Origin: Archangium sp.
GTDB taxonomy: Bacteria > Myxococcota > Myxococcia > Myxococcales > Myxococcaceae
Assembly (NCBI GenBank): GCA_030681645.1
Contig: JAUXRX010000002.1
Coordinates: 1-64,000, forward strand
Reading direction: 5' to 3'
DNA: 64,000 bases
Shown: positions 54,510 to 63,491 of the stretch, in pieces
Numbering within the stretch: the stretch's first letter is position 1
Layout of the letters: each line of letters starts with the position of its first letter
The notes under the pieces: model-generated
Told to the model about the DNA's origin: nothing
Databases searched by the model: none
Seen by the model: the letters and a program-made list of their open reading frames with translations, nothing else
Translations under genes and position numbers: made by a program

Positions 54510-54952
54510 CGCTTCGCCTCCAGCTGGGTGATCTTCTCCACCCGCTTGGCGTGGCGCCCCCCCTCGAACGAGCCGGCCAGGAACACCTTCATGATCTCGG
54601 TGGCCAGCGCGCCGCCGATGACCCGCGAGCCCAGGCACAACACGTTGGCGTCGTTGTGCAGGCGGGTGACCCGCGCCTCGAACTCGGTGTGGCAGAGCGC
54701 CGCGCGAATGCCGTGCACCTTGTTCGCGGTGATCGACATGCCGATGCCCGTGCCGCAGATCAGCACGCCCAGCGCAGCGCGGCCCGCGGTGACCTCGGCG
54801 CACGCCTTCGCCGCGAAGTCGGGGTAGTCGACCGAGGCGGTGTCGGAAGGCCCCAGGTCGAGCGGGGAATGGCCGAGCTTCTTCAGCTCGTCCACCAGCT
54901 CTGCCTTGAGGGCTACGCCTGCGTGGTCCGAAGCAATCGCGATCGTCGCCAT
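54506..54952 (-). CDS. rpiB: Ribose-5-phosphate isomerase B
   Basis: A 148-residue RpiB/LacAB-type sugar-phosphate isomerase that interconverts ribose 5-phosphate and ribulose 5-phosphate. It has ASDHAG (D9, H10) for phosphate and ring opening, and ICGTGIGMSI with the catalytic base C66. The usual partner order fabF, rpiB, glyA, nrdR is kept except for inserted lipoprotein and porin genes. Confidence 0.95.
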   Translation of the reverse strand: MATIAIASDHAGVALKAELVDELKKLGHSPLDLGPSDTASVDYPDFAAKACAEVTAGRAALGVLICGTGIGMSITANKVHGIRAALCHTEFEARVTRLHNDANVLCLGSRVIGGALATEIMKVFLAGSFEGGRHAKRVEKITQLEAKR

Positions 54953-54986
54953 GGGGCCTGTCTACTCCACGCCCCGCGGCTGCGGA

Positions 54987-55238
54987 TCAGCGAATCGGCT
55001 CGTGATCCGCCGCGCGGGTCCAGCGACTCTCCACCAGCTTCCAGGTGGCGTCGCGGCCGCAGCCCGACACCTTCACCTTGGTGGTGCTGATGAGGCGATC
55101 GAGTTCCTGGTAGCTGAGCTTCTCTTCCGGGCACCCCAGCGTGTCCGACGCGCGGCGCCCCAGCTCGAGCTTGAGCTGCGCCATGGGGGTGGAACAGCCG
55201 GCCAGCACCAGCAGCGACAGGAACGCGAACGCTCTCAC
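54987..55238 (-). CDS. Small lipoprotein, copy 1 of a tandem pair
   Basis: An 83-residue lipoprotein of unknown function. The GTG at 55,238 gives the signal peptide [15 protein letters not shown] (lipobox LAGC). The mature part shares the pattern CPxxKLxxQEL...VSGCxRxA with the next gene upstream, so the two are paralogs. The GTG overlaps its neighbour's stop. The pair of cysteines (GCPEEKL, VSGCGRD) may form a disulfide. Confidence 0.75.
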   Translation of the reverse strand: MRAFAFLSLLVLAGCSTPMAQLKLELGRRASDTLGCPEEKLSYQELDRLISTTKVKVSGCGRDATWKLVESRWTRAADHEPIR

Positions 55239-55531
55239 GGCGCCACCACGTCGGACCCGCGGGTCTCGGTGGGAGGCACGGTGTCGTTCAGGTACAGCGC
55301 GCCCGCCCCGGTGTTCAGGCGCACGTACACCGCGCGCCGGTTGCAGCCCGACACACCCAGGTAGATGGGGCCGGCCTCGTCGGAAGAGAGCTCCTGCACG
55401 CCCAGCTTGTCGGGAGGGCAGGCGAACTCGAACGAGGCGCGCAGCAGCACCCGCTGCTTGGCCTGGTCGAACGAGATGGGCGTGACGCAGCCCATGCCCA
55501 GCACAGCCGCGCCGACGACGAGCAGTCTCAC
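55235..55531 (-). CDS. Small lipoprotein, copy 2 of a tandem pair
   Basis: A 98-residue lipoprotein from the GTG at 55,531, with the signal [15 protein letters not shown] (lipobox GMGC). The mature part has [13 protein letters not shown] and [13 protein letters not shown], the same pattern as the downstream paralog, and ends with [14 protein letters not shown]. The GTG overlaps the fabF stop (GTGA), so it is translated directly after fabF. Confidence 0.75.
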   Translation of the reverse strand: MRLLVVGAAVLGMGCVTPISFDQAKQRVLLRASFEFACPPDKLGVQELSSDEAGPIYLGVSGCNRRAVYVRLNTGAGALYLNDTVPPTETRGSDVVAP

Positions 55532-56787
55532 TTGCAGCGCTGCAGCACCAGCACCGCGTTGGTGCCACCGAAGCCGAACGAGTTCGACATCGCCGCGTTG
55601 ACCCACGCCTCGCGCGCCTTGTTGGGCACGTAGTCGAGATCACACTCGGGGTCGGGGTTCTGCAGGTTGATGGTCGGGGGGATCACGCCGCGATGAATCG
55701 CCAGCGCCGTGATGATCGCCTCGGCCCCGCCCGACGCGCCCAGCATGTGGCCCATCATCGACTTGGTCGACGAGACCATCAGCTTCTTCGCGTGATCGCC
55801 GAAGACGCGCTTGATCGCCTTGCTCTCGTGCAGGTCGTTGAAGGGCGTCGAGGTGCCGTGCGCGTTGATGTAGCCGATGTCTTCGGGCTTCAGGTTCGCA
55901 GAGCGGAGCGCCTGCCGCATGCAGCGCTGCGCGCCCTCGTGCTCCGGGGCCGGCGCCGTCTCGTGGTGCGCGTCGCTGTTGGCCGCGTACCCGGTGATCT
56001 CCGCCAGGATGGTGGCGCCGCGGCGCTTGGCCGCCTCGTACTCCTCGAGCACCACGATGCCCGCGCCTTCGCCCATCACGAAGCCGTCGCGGTCCTTGTC
56101 GAACGGCCGGCTCGCCGTCGCCGGATCGTCGACCCGCTCCGAGAGCGCCTTCATGGCCTCGAAGCCGCCGATGCCCATGGGAGTGATGGCCGCCTCGGCC
56201 CCGCCCGCCAGCGCCGCGTCGAGCTCGCCCCACTTGATCTGCCGGTACGCCTCGCCGATCGCGTGCGCCGAGGTGCTGCAGGCCGAGACCGGCCCCCAGT
56301 TCGCGCCCTTGCAGTTGAAGCGCATCGAGATCCGCCCGGGCGCCATGTTCGAGATCATCTTCAGGATGAAGAAGGGCGACATGCGGTCGAACCCCTTCTG
56401 CAGGCCCGAGGTGTGGCTCTCTTCGAACGACATGAGGCCGCCGATGCCCGAGCCGACGATCACGCCAACCCGCTCGGGGTCGAAGCCGTTGGGCTTCTCC
56501 AGGCCGATGGGCAGCGCGCTTTCCTTCATCGCCATCTCGGCGGCGGCGATCGCGTACTGACAGAACGGGTCCATGCGCCGCGCTTCCTTGTGATCGAGGA
56601 AGTCGGTGGGCACGAAGTCCTTGAGCTCACCGGCGATGTTCACCTTGAGCTTGCTCGGCTCGAACTTGGTGATCCGCCCGATGCCGGACGTCCCGGCCAG
56701 GAGCGCCTGCCAGTTCTTCTCCGTGCCCGTGCCGAGCGCTGAGAGAAGACCGGTACCTGTGATCACGACTCGGCGTGGAGCATTCAC
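55528..56787 (-). CDS. fabF: 3-oxoacyl-[ACP] synthase II
   Basis: A 419-residue KAS II condensing enzyme for fatty-acid elongation. The Cys-His-His triad is C170 ([12 protein letters not shown]), His in [12 protein letters not shown] and His in [15 protein letters not shown]. The GTG start has a GGAGG ribosome-binding site and an 8-bp hairpin in its leader. It lies 75 bases after acpP. Confidence 0.96.
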   Translation of the reverse strand: MNAPRRVVITGTGLLSALGTGTEKNWQALLAGTSGIGRITKFEPSKLKVNIAGELKDFVPTDFLDHKEARRMDPFCQYAIAAAEMAMKESALPIGLEKPNGFDPERVGVIVGSGIGGLMSFEESHTSGLQKGFDRMSPFFILKMISNMAPGRISMRFNCKGANWGPVSACSTSAHAIGEAYRQIKWGELDAALAGGAEAAITPMGIGGFEAMKALSERVDDPATASRPFDKDRDGFVMGEGAGIVVLEEYEAAKRRGATILAEITGYAANSDAHHETAPAPEHEGAQRCMRQALRSANLKPEDIGYINAHGTSTPFNDLHESKAIKRVFGDHAKKLMVSSTKSMMGHMLGASGGAEAIITALAIHRGVIPPTINLQNPDPECDLDYVPNKAREAWVNAAMSNSFGFGGTNAVLVLQRCK

Positions 56788-56813
56788 GGCAGCCTCCGGG
56801 GCTTGAAACGACT

Positions 56814-56833
56814 CGCCCGGGCTTCCCCGGGCG
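56814..56833 (-). promoter_or_regulatory. Hairpin between acpP and fabF
   Basis: CGCCCGGG, loop CTTC, CCCGGGCG: a perfect 8-bp stem with a GAAG loop on the minus strand. The hairpin is flanked by two copies of GAAACGACT on the plus strand (starting at about 56,805 and 56,836). It could raise acpP over fabF by attenuation or 3'-end protection of acpP mRNA. Confidence 0.5.
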
Positions 56834-56862
56834 ATGAAACGACTTGCAGCGTTTCGTGACCC

Positions 56863-57105
56863 TTACTTCTTGTGGGTGTTGATGTAGTTGATGGCGTCAC
56901 CGACGGCCTTGATGTTCTCGGCCTCCTCGTCGGGGATCTCGATCTCGAACTCCTCTTCCATCGCCATCACGAGTTCGACGATGTCGAGCGAGTCGGCGCC
57001 GAGATCCTCGATGAACGAAGACTCCATCTTGATCTCGTCTTCGCTCACGCCGAGCTGATCGGCGATGATCGACTTGACCTTGGCTTCGATGTTGGTGGCC
57101 GTCAT
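56863..57105 (-). CDS. acpP: Acyl carrier protein
   Basis: An 80-residue ACP. The phosphopantetheine serine is S39 in [13 protein letters not shown]. The acidic helix composition is typical. An AAGGAA ribosome-binding site lies nine bases before the ATG at 57,105; the longer frame upstream is rejected. It carries acyl chains for FabH/FabF/FabD. Confidence 0.97.
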   Translation of the reverse strand: MTATNIEAKVKSIIADQLGVSEDEIKMESSFIEDLGADSLDIVELVMAMEEEFEIEIPDEEAENIKAVGDAINYINTHKK

Positions 57106-57193
57106 TTGAAGAATTTCCTTCTGGTGTGGTGCTGCGGGGGTGTGAATTTCGTTGGCGCGTACCACAGGGCACGAGCGCGACCAATGCCGAAAA

Positions 57194-57940
57194 CTACATG
57201 TACATGCCGCCGTTGACCTTGAGGACCTCGCCCGTGATGTAGCTCGCTGCGTCAGAGGCGAGAAACGCGACCGCGGAGGCGACTTCTTCCGCATTCCCGA
57301 TGCGAGACAATGGAATCGCCGCCGACATCTTTTCCTTCAGCTCCGGTGACAGGGCAGCCGTCATGTCGGTGGTGATGAAGCCCGGAGTGACCGCGTTCAC
57401 GCGGATGTTGCGGCTGGCCAGCTCGCGCGCCACCGACTTGGTGAGGCCCAGCAGGCCCGCCTTCGAGGCCGAGTAGGCCGCCTGGCCGCCGTTGCCCATC
57501 TCGCCGACGATCGACGAGACGTTCACGATCGCCCCGCCCTTCTGCTTCATCATGGGGCGCGCCACCGCGCGCATCAGCATGAAGGCGCCCTTCAAGTTGG
57601 TGTCGAGGGTCTTGTCCCAGTCGGCGTCCTTGAAGCGCATCAGCAGGCCGTCGATGGCCACGCCCGCGTTGTTCACCAGCACGTCGAGGTGGCCGAACTC
57701 CTTGACCACGTCGTCGATCGCCTGGCTGCACGCCTCGGAGTCGGCCACGTCGAAACGAATCGCCTTCGCCTTGCCGCCCGCGTCGACGATCGCCTTCACC
57801 GTCTCGGTCGCCGCGGCTTCGTTGCCCGCGTACGAGATGACCACGTGCGCCCCGCGGCGGCTCAGCTCGAGCGCGATGGCGCGCCCGATGCCACGGGATC
57901 CCCCGGTGACCAGCGCAACCTTGTTCGCAAAGTCCTGCAT
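57194..57940 (-). CDS. fabG: 3-oxoacyl-[ACP] reductase
   Basis: A 248-residue SDR enzyme using NADPH. The cofactor loop is TGGSRGIG (12-19), and the catalytic set is Ser in VSSIVGEMG and the YSASK motif. It lies two bases after the fabD stop. Upstream of the ATG at 57,940 the frame belongs to fabD. Confidence 0.96.
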   Translation of the reverse strand: MQDFANKVALVTGGSRGIGRAIALELSRRGAHVVISYAGNEAAATETVKAIVDAGGKAKAIRFDVADSEACSQAIDDVVKEFGHLDVLVNNAGVAIDGLLMRFKDADWDKTLDTNLKGAFMLMRAVARPMMKQKGGAIVNVSSIVGEMGNGGQAAYSASKAGLLGLTKSVARELASRNIRVNAVTPGFITTDMTAALSPELKEKMSAAIPLSRIGNAEEVASAVAFLASDAASYITGEVLKVNGGMYM

Positions 57941-57942
57941 GT

Positions 57943-58875
57943 TCAGGCGCTCCCCAGGGCGGCCAGCGTCTTCTCGAGGCTGGCGGGGTCTTCCACGTTG
58001 AGACACTCGATCGATTTGCTGATTCGTTTGACCAGGCCGCAGAGCACCTTGCCCGGCCCCAGCTCGATCATCTTCGTCACGCCGGCCTTTTCCATGGCCT
58101 GCACGCTCTCGATCCACCGCACCGAGCCGGTCACCTGGCGCAGCAGCAGTTCCTTCACCCGCGCGCCCTCGCCGTTCGGCTGGGCCTCGACGTTGCTGAC
58201 CACCGGCACGACCGGGTTCTTGAACGCGCCGAGCACCGCCTCGAGGCGCGGCACCACCGGCTGCATCAGCGCGCAGTGGAAAGGGGCGCTCACCGGCAGG
58301 GGCAACACCCGCTTGGCGCCCGCGGCCTTGAGCAGCTCGCCGGCGCGCTCGACCGCCTTCACGTGGCCGGCGATCACCGTCTGCGAGGGATCGTTGAAGT
58401 TGGCGCAGCTGACCACTTCACCCTGCGCGGCCTGCAGGCAGAGCTCGGCCACCTTCTCGGGGGCCAGGCCCAGCACCGCCGACATCGCCCCCACGCCCGC
58501 GGGCACGGCGTCCTGCATGAAGGTGCCGCGCGCGCGCACCGCCCGCACCGCGTCGGCGAGCGTCATCGCCTGGGCCGCGACCAGCGCGGAATACTCACCC
58601 AGCGAGTGGCCCGCCACGAAGGCCGGGACGATCAGCGAGCGCTTGCTGAAGATCGCGTGCGCCGCGATCGACACCGTGAGGATCGCCGGCTGCGTGTTCG
58701 CGGTGAGCTTGAGCGCGTCTTCGGGGCCCTCGAAGCACAGCGTCGAGAGCTTCTCGTGCAGCGCGTCGTCGGCCGCGTCGAAGACCGCCTTCGCCTCGGG
58801 GAACGCGTCGCACAGGGCCTTGCCCATGCCGACCGACTGACTGCCCTGCCCTGGAAAGATGAACGCGACGCTCAT
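57943..58875 (-). CDS. fabD: Malonyl-CoA:ACP transacylase
   Basis: A 310-residue acyltransferase. The nucleophile is S91 in [11 protein letters not shown], with GQGSQ near the N-terminus and SAPFHCALM holding the catalytic His. It supplies malonyl-ACP to FabH and FabF. It lies four bases after fabH. Confidence 0.96.
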   Translation of the reverse strand: MSVAFIFPGQGSQSVGMGKALCDAFPEAKAVFDAADDALHEKLSTLCFEGPEDALKLTANTQPAILTVSIAAHAIFSKRSLIVPAFVAGHSLGEYSALVAAQAMTLADAVRAVRARGTFMQDAVPAGVGAMSAVLGLAPEKVAELCLQAAQGEVVSCANFNDPSQTVIAGHVKAVERAGELLKAAGAKRVLPLPVSAPFHCALMQPVVPRLEAVLGAFKNPVVPVVSNVEAQPNGEGARVKELLLRQVTGSVRWIESVQAMEKAGVTKMIELGPGKVLCGLVKRISKSIECLNVEDPASLEKTLAALGSA

Positions 58876-58879
58876 GAGT

Positions 58880-59863
58880 TCACCAGCGCACCACGGCGCT
58901 GCCCCACGACATGCCGGCGCCGATCGCCATCATGGCGATCGTGTCGTTCGGCTTGAGCTTGCCTGCCCGGTTCGCCTCGTCGAGCGTGGTGGGCAACGAG
59001 GCCGACGAGGTGTTGCCGAAGCGATCGATGTTGAGCCACGCCTTGGTGCGCGGAATCTCGAGCCGCTCGAGCACCGCGTCGATGATGCGAATGTTCGCCT
59101 GGTGGGCGATCACGTGGGTGACCTGCTCGGCGGGGAGGTTGTTGAAGGCCAGCCCCTCCTTCACCGCGTCGGTCAGCGAGCGCACCGCGAACTTGTAGAC
59201 CTCGCGGCCGTTCATCGAGACCTTGTGCAGCTTCTGCTTGAGCATCTCCTCGCTGGCCGGGTGCTTGCTGCCGCCACCCTTGATGCAGAGGATGTCGGTC
59301 TGCGAGCCGTCGGTGTGGAGGTGCGTCGAGAGAATGCCGCGGTTCGGATCTTCCGAGGGGCCCAGCACCATCGCGCCCGCCGCGTCGCCGAAGAGCACGC
59401 AGCTGTTGCGATCTTCCCAGTCGATGATGCGGGTGAGCAGCTCGACGCCCACCACCAGCGCGCGCTTGATGGCGCCCGTCTGGATGTACTGGGCGGCGAT
59501 CGACATGCCGAAGAGCGAGCCGGCGCAGGCGGCCGAGACGTCGAAGGCGAAGGCCTTCTTCGCCCCGAGCTTGTGCGCGAGGAACGCGGCGCACGCAGGC
59601 ATGGGCATGTCGGGGGAAATGGTGCCGACGATGATCACGTCGAGGTCTTCGGCGCGGGTGTTGGCCATCTCGAGGGCGCGAATCGACGCCTTGAGGGCCA
59701 TGTCTGAAGTGACCTCTCCCTCGGCGGCCACGTGGCGCTGCCGGATGCCGGTGCGCTCGAAGATCCACTCGTCAGAGGTCTCGACGATCTTGGCGAGATC
59801 GTCGTTGGTCATCACCTTCTCGGGGGCGTAGCTACCCGTACCGATGATCTGCGCGCGCGTCAC
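58880..59863 (-). CDS. fabH: 3-oxoacyl-[ACP] synthase III
   Basis: A 327-residue KAS III that starts fatty-acid synthesis from an acyl-CoA and malonyl-ACP. The catalytic residues are C113 (DVSAACAGSL), His in VIAHQANIRI and Asn in FGNTSSAS. The start is the GTG at 59,863, with an AGAGGG ribosome-binding site; an upstream start at 59,890 would add nine non-conserved residues. In myxobacteria this enzyme often accepts branched starters, which fits the organism. Confidence 0.95.
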   Translation of the reverse strand: MTRAQIIGTGSYAPEKVMTNDDLAKIVETSDEWIFERTGIRQRHVAAEGEVTSDMALKASIRALEMANTRAEDLDVIIVGTISPDMPMPACAAFLAHKLGAKKAFAFDVSAACAGSLFGMSIAAQYIQTGAIKRALVVGVELLTRIIDWEDRNSCVLFGDAAGAMVLGPSEDPNRGILSTHLHTDGSQTDILCIKGGGSKHPASEEMLKQKLHKVSMNGREVYKFAVRSLTDAVKEGLAFNNLPAEQVTHVIAHQANIRIIDAVLERLEIPRTKAWLNIDRFGNTSSASLPTTLDEANRAGKLKPNDTIAMMAIGAGMSWGSAVVRW

Positions 59864-59956
59864 AGTTGCGCCCTCTACCCACAAGCGCACTCACTGTCAC
59901 CGCGTACCATTTTTCGCACACTGGGAACGCGGCGACGCAGCTGGCGTAGAACGCAC

Positions 59957-59994
59957 GAATGCCCGGCGCGCGGTGAGGTGCGCGCCAGGCATTC
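59957..59994 (-). terminator. Large hairpin downstream of rpmF
   Basis: A near-perfect 15-bp stem: GAATGCCCGGCGCGC (59,957-59,971) pairs with GCGCGCCAGGCATTC (59,980-59,994), with one mismatch and an 8-base loop. It lies between rpmF and fabH, about 25 bases after the rpmF stop. The T-run after it is weak, so partial termination or a processing site is likely. Confidence 0.55.
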
Positions 59995-60019
59995 CAGCCA
60001 CCTTCGAGAATGATGAACG

Positions 60020-60208
60020 TCAGTCGGCCGTGCCGGCCGTGACCTTCTTGCCCTTGTAGAACCCGCAGGCCGGGCACACCCGGTGAGTCTGCACGGCGCC
60101 GCCGCAGTTCGGGCACGCGTTGAGCTGCACGGGCACCTTCAGCTTGTTGTTGCCCGCACGGCGCATGTCGCGCCGCATCTTCGAGGTACGCTTCTTCGGA
60201 ACACCCAT
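60020..60208 (-). CDS. rpmF: 50S ribosomal protein L32
   Basis: A 62-residue L32 with the typical basic start (MGVPKKRTSKMRRDMRRA) and a four-Cys zinc site, CPNCGG and CPACGFYKGKKV. In many bacteria it lies between yceD and plsX-fabH; here yceD precedes it and fabH follows, without plsX. Confidence 0.97.
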   Translation of the reverse strand: MGVPKKRTSKMRRDMRRAGNNKLKVPVQLNACPNCGGAVQTHRVCPACGFYKGKKVTAGTAD

Positions 60209-60232
60209 GGAAACTGTCCGTCCTTTCGACTG

Positions 60233-60841
60233 CTAGTTCTTCAGTTTGATGTCCTTCAACTTCGCCAAGCGGACATCGACTTCTTTCACCTTGCCGTGAC
60301 CGCAGTCCTTCTCGTTCAGGTCCTGCCCACAGGTGGAGCACAGACCCTTGCAGTCATCCCGACACACCACCGACACCGGAAGAGCCAGCAATACCTGCTC
60401 ACGTACGACCGGGTCCAGATCGATCGTCTTCCCGTTGAACGGTTCTGCGTCGACCTCGTCCAGCTCGAACGACGCGGCCGTCGGCGACTGACCGTCGTCT
60501 TCCTTCTTCTGGTACTTCCGCTTGCCCTTCGAAGGCCCCGCCTCGGCGGTGTCGTCGGCGCGCGGCGCGGTGGGCTCGGGCACCATGCGCAGCGAGAAGT
60601 CGATGTCGATCGGCACCGGCACGTCGGTCGTGCAGCGCTTGCACGGCGCCTTGAGCGCGGCCGAGAAATGGCCGACCACGAACACCCGTCCCGACACCTT
60701 CTTGAAGCTCGCCGACAGGGGGCTCGACGACACCAGGGCGAACCCCTCCGAGTCCGCCAGCGCTGCGCTCAGCACCTCGGGCTTGATGGGCTCAGTTCGT
60801 TTGAGCCCCGGTTCCTGGATTTCTTCAATCTTTACGAGCAT
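60233..60841 (-). CDS. yceD: YceD/DUF177 protein
   Basis: A 202-residue protein of the YceD (DUF177) family, linked with 23S rRNA metabolism and rpmF. Two Cys pairs are seen: CKRC in the middle, and CKGLCSTCGQDLNEKDCGHG near the end, the usual signature. A charged Pro/Lys/Asp insert of about 30 residues lies between them (GPSKGKRKYQKKEDDG). It is the first gene of the minus-strand fatty-acid operon, divergent from the TPR membrane protein. Confidence 0.93.
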   Translation of the reverse strand: MLVKIEEIQEPGLKRTEPIKPEVLSAALADSEGFALVSSSPLSASFKKVSGRVFVVGHFSAALKAPCKRCTTDVPVPIDIDFSLRMVPEPTAPRADDTAEAGPSKGKRKYQKKEDDGQSPTAASFELDEVDAEPFNGKTIDLDPVVREQVLLALPVSVVCRDDCKGLCSTCGQDLNEKDCGHGKVKEVDVRLAKLKDIKLKN

Positions 60842-60885
60842 TTATCGAGCTACCTGCGAAAGGGGGCGGAACCTACATGAGGATG

Positions 60886-60980
60886 ACGAGGCGAGTCAAA
60901 CCCAGAGGCGAGCCGGCGCAGCGGAACGCTGGGCGAGACGGGCTGAAGCGCAGCGGAAGACCGGCCGAGGCGAGTTGGAA
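60886..60980. repeat. Dispersed repeat family D
   Basis: Contains GCAGCGGAACGCTGGGCGAG, then GCAGCGGAAGACCGGCCGAG, in the same order as the unit at bases 43-92. It lies in the leader of the TPR membrane protein, upstream of its GTG start; the open frame extends through it but is not thought to be translated. Confidence 0.65.
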
Positions 60981-61002
60981 AACGGTGGTAGGACTCGGTC
61001 CC

Positions 61003-61890
61003 GTGCGTCTGATTCTCGCGATCCTGAGCCTCGCTTGCGCGGCGCACGCAGCCACTCCTGCTGATGCCCCTTTCCTCTTCGGGCAGGTCGTCCCGAAGAA
61101 CGAGGCGATCGAGAAGGCGGCCCAGCAGGTCGACGAGGGTGACTTCGAAGACGCCGTCCGCACGCTCGAGAAGGGCATCGATCAGCCCGACCTCACCGAC
61201 GACCAGCTCGCCGAGATGTACCGGCTGCTGGGGCTCTCGCACCTCTACCTGGGCAACGAAGACCGGGCGCGCGACGCGTTCGAGAAGCTGCTCCAGGCGC
61301 GCCCTGACTACGATCTGCCCAGGGCCGCCCCCCCGAAGATCCGCGCGCTGTACGGCCGCATCAAGGAAGACATCCGCAAGCGGCGGGTGCGCCCGGTGAC
61401 GCTGACGGTGACGCCGGTGACCGAGGTGCCGGGCGACGCGGCGGTGGTGGTCGAGGCGCGCATCGAAGACATGGCCCTGGGCGCGAAGGCCAAGCTGTTC
61501 TACCGGCGCGCAGGCGTGCAGAGCTTCAGCTCGATCGACTTCGCGCGCGGCAAGGTGAGCCGCACCGACTACACGGCCACGGTGCCGGCCTTCGAGGTGC
61601 CCTCGGAAGATCAGTCGTACGAGGTCGAGTACTACGTCGAGGTCGCCGACGCCGCCCAGCGCCGCCTCGCGGGCCGCGGAGATCCGTACAACCCCCTCAC
61701 CTTCCGCGTGCCCGCGCGCAAGTCGGCCGCCGGCCCGGTGGTGGAAGAGACGCCCATCTACAAGAGCCCCTGGCTGTGGATCGGCATCGGCGTGGGCGTG
61801 GCCGCGGCCACCACGGGCATCGTCGTGCTCGCCACCAGCAACCAGACGGCGACGCTGCCGGTGAAGATCCAGATCGACGGGACGCCCTGA
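61003..61890 (+). CDS. Exported TPR-containing membrane protein
   Basis: A 295-residue protein. The GTG at 61,003 gives the signal sequence MRLILAILSLACAAHA. Residues about 30-100 form TPR-like helices (AAQQVDEGDFEDAVRTLEKG, GLSHLYLGNEDRARDAFEKL). A beta-sandwich region follows (VTLTVTPVTEVPGDAAVVVE, YEVEYYVEVADA), then one C-terminal membrane helix (WLWIGIGVGVAAATTGIVVL). The longer frame from 60,877 runs through repeat D and has no signal. It is followed two bases later by a lipoprotein and may form an envelope complex with it. Confidence 0.8.
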   Translation: MRLILAILSLACAAHAATPADAPFLFGQVVPKNEAIEKAAQQVDEGDFEDAVRTLEKGIDQPDLTDDQLAEMYRLLGLSHLYLGNEDRARDAFEKLLQARPDYDLPRAAPPKIRALYGRIKEDIRKRRVRPVTLTVTPVTEVPGDAAVVVEARIEDMALGAKAKLFYRRAGVQSFSSIDFARGKVSRTDYTATVPAFEVPSEDQSYEVEYYVEVADAAQRRLAGRGDPYNPLTFRVPARKSAAGPVVEETPIYKSPWLWIGIGVGVAAATTGIVVLATSNQTATLPVKIQIDGTP

Positions 61891-61892
61891 CG

Positions 61893-62381
61893 ATGAGACG
61901 ACTCGCGCTGCTCCTGCTGCTGCTCTCTGGCTGTGGCCCCGAGGTGGCGGGCCCCACCTTCCCCATCGAGCTCTACGTGACCGCGGGCCTGCTCGACGAC
62001 ATCAGCGAGTTCCAGCTCTCGCTCGTGACGAAGGGCACCAGCCTCGACTGCGTCGCAGTGCAGAAGGCGTGCATCAAGGACCAGGTCGACGCCACGCGCT
62101 TCGTGAAGCTGAAAGACGCCGCGGGGAAAGACACCCAGGCGGTGCGCTTCCCCATCGCGCTCGTGGCGGGCGCCCCCAACACGCAAGACGTGTCGCTCAA
62201 AGACGTGCCGCTGGGCAAAGACCTCGCGTTAATCGTCGAGGCCGTCTCGAAAGAAGCCACCCCGCGCCTGGCGGGCAGCTCGTGCAACTACATCAAGGAA
62301 CTGACCGCCGGGGCCAACCCGGCCGTGCCGGCGCGAATCGAAGTGCTCAACCCCCGCGCTGGCTGCGACCCGCGGCACTGA
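61893..62381 (+). CDS. Lipoprotein, hypothetical
   Basis: A 162-residue lipoprotein with the signal MRRLALLLLLLSGC (lipobox LSGC). The mature domain is beta-rich (FPIELYVTAGLLDD, EFQLSLVTKG) with three further cysteines (LDCVAV, KACIKD, SSCNYI) and GCDPRH at the end. Unknown function. It begins two bases after the TPR membrane protein and is probably its partner. Confidence 0.78.
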   Translation: MRRLALLLLLLSGCGPEVAGPTFPIELYVTAGLLDDISEFQLSLVTKGTSLDCVAVQKACIKDQVDATRFVKLKDAAGKDTQAVRFPIALVAGAPNTQDVSLKDVPLGKDLALIVEAVSKEATPRLAGSSCNYIKELTAGANPAVPARIEVLNPRAGCDPRH

Positions 62382-62401
62382 GCTGCTGGCCTGACCTCCC
62401 G

Positions 62402-62746
62402 TCAGACCGGCTTCGTCGGCTTCGCTCCGGGCCTTGCCAGCTTGCCGATCACCTTCTCGATGCGCGTCCTGTCGGCGGGCACGAGGCCCACGAACTGAAC
62501 GCCCATGCCCAGTTCCTTGGCCGAGACGATGTCGCCCTCGCAGACGATCTCGTGCGTGTCGGCGGGCAGCGTGAACTTCAACGACACACGCGTGCCCACG
62601 GGCAGGGGAATGGTCTGCACGAAGAACGCGCCGCCCACCGAGAGGTTCCCGGCCCGCTGGTAGTACAGCTCACCGTCGCGTTCCGCTTCGATCCAGAGAT
62701 CGACGGGGATGCGGGTCTCTTTCCGTTTGTCATTCTCGGAGGCCAT
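62402..62746 (-). CDS. PilZ-domain protein
   Basis: A 114-residue single PilZ domain. The arginine motif is KRKETRIPVDLW, and the second motif NLSVGGAFF (NxSxxG); the rest is the barrel (VSLKFTLPADTHEIVCEGDI). It probably binds c-di-GMP. The ATG at 62,746 is used; the longer upstream frame overlaps the phoB gene. It is divergent from phoB by 52 bases. Confidence 0.87.
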   Translation of the reverse strand: MASENDKRKETRIPVDLWIEAERDGELYYQRAGNLSVGGAFFVQTIPLPVGTRVSLKFTLPADTHEIVCEGDIVSAKELGMGVQFVGLVPADRTRIEKVIGKLARPGAKPTKPV

Positions 62747-62798
62747 GAGGACTCGCGGCTTATGCCATGAGACGACATGCAGTAGGAAGCAGCGCAGC

Positions 62799-63476
62799 AT
62801 GTCGCGAATCCTGGTGATCGAAGACGAGCAGGACCTGGGGACCCTGCTCGAATACAACCTTCGCGCCGACGGGCACGAGGCCGAGGTGGTGCGCAGCGGC
62901 GCCGCCGGGGTCTCCAGGGCCAGGAGCTGGAAGCCCGACCTCATCCTCCTCGACCTGATGCTCCCCGACATCGCCGGGGGCGAGGTGGCCCGGCTCCTGC
63001 GCGAGGGCGAGCCGCGGCGCACCCCGATCATCATGGTCACCGCGCGCGGTGAAGAGAGCGACCGGGTGAAGGGTCTCGAGCTCGGCGCCGACGACTACGT
63101 GGTCAAGCCGTTCTCGGTGAAGGAACTGCTGCTTCGGGTCAAGGCCGTGCTGCGCCGGCACTCCGACGAACCCAGGGGCGAGCAGAAGAAGCTGGCCAAG
63201 GGCGCGATCCAGCTCGACGTCGACCGCCACGAGGTGCGCGTCTCTGACAAGCCCGTGGTGCTCACCGCCCTCGAGTTCCGCCTGCTCAAGACCTTCCTCG
63301 AGCGCCCGGGCCGGGTGCAGACCCGCGAGACGCTCCTGTCCGACGTCTGGGGCATCGACGCCGACATCACCACCCGCACCGTCGACACCCACATCAAGCG
63401 CCTGCGCGAAAAGCTGGGCCCCGCCGGAGATGTGATCGAGACCATCCGCGGCGTCGGCTACAAGCTGACCTCATGA
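62799..63476 (+). CDS. phoB: PhoB-type response regulator
   Basis: A 225-residue OmpR/PhoB regulator. Receiver: acidic pocket E8, D9, phospho-acceptor D52 (LLDLMLPD), T81 and K103 (VVKPFS). The C-terminal winged-helix DNA-binding domain starts around 130 and has TALEFRLLKTFLERPGRVQT, RTVDTHIKRLREKLG and IRGVGYKL. The ATG at 62,799 is used. The kinase gene follows 15 bases downstream. Whether it regulates the pho regulon is inferred from similarity to PhoB. Confidence 0.88.
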   Translation: MSRILVIEDEQDLGTLLEYNLRADGHEAEVVRSGAAGVSRARSWKPDLILLDLMLPDIAGGEVARLLREGEPRRTPIIMVTARGEESDRVKGLELGADDYVVKPFSVKELLLRVKAVLRRHSDEPRGEQKKLAKGAIQLDVDRHEVRVSDKPVVLTALEFRLLKTFLERPGRVQTRETLLSDVWGIDADITTRTVDTHIKRLREKLGPAGDVIETIRGVGYKLTS

Positions 63477-63491
63477 AGCGGAGCGCCTGAC

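Noticed and set aside
60877..61002. Coding extension of the TPR membrane protein through repeat D
   Set aside because: No signal peptide at that start; repeat-derived sequence rich in Arg and Gly; signal peptide begins at 61,003.
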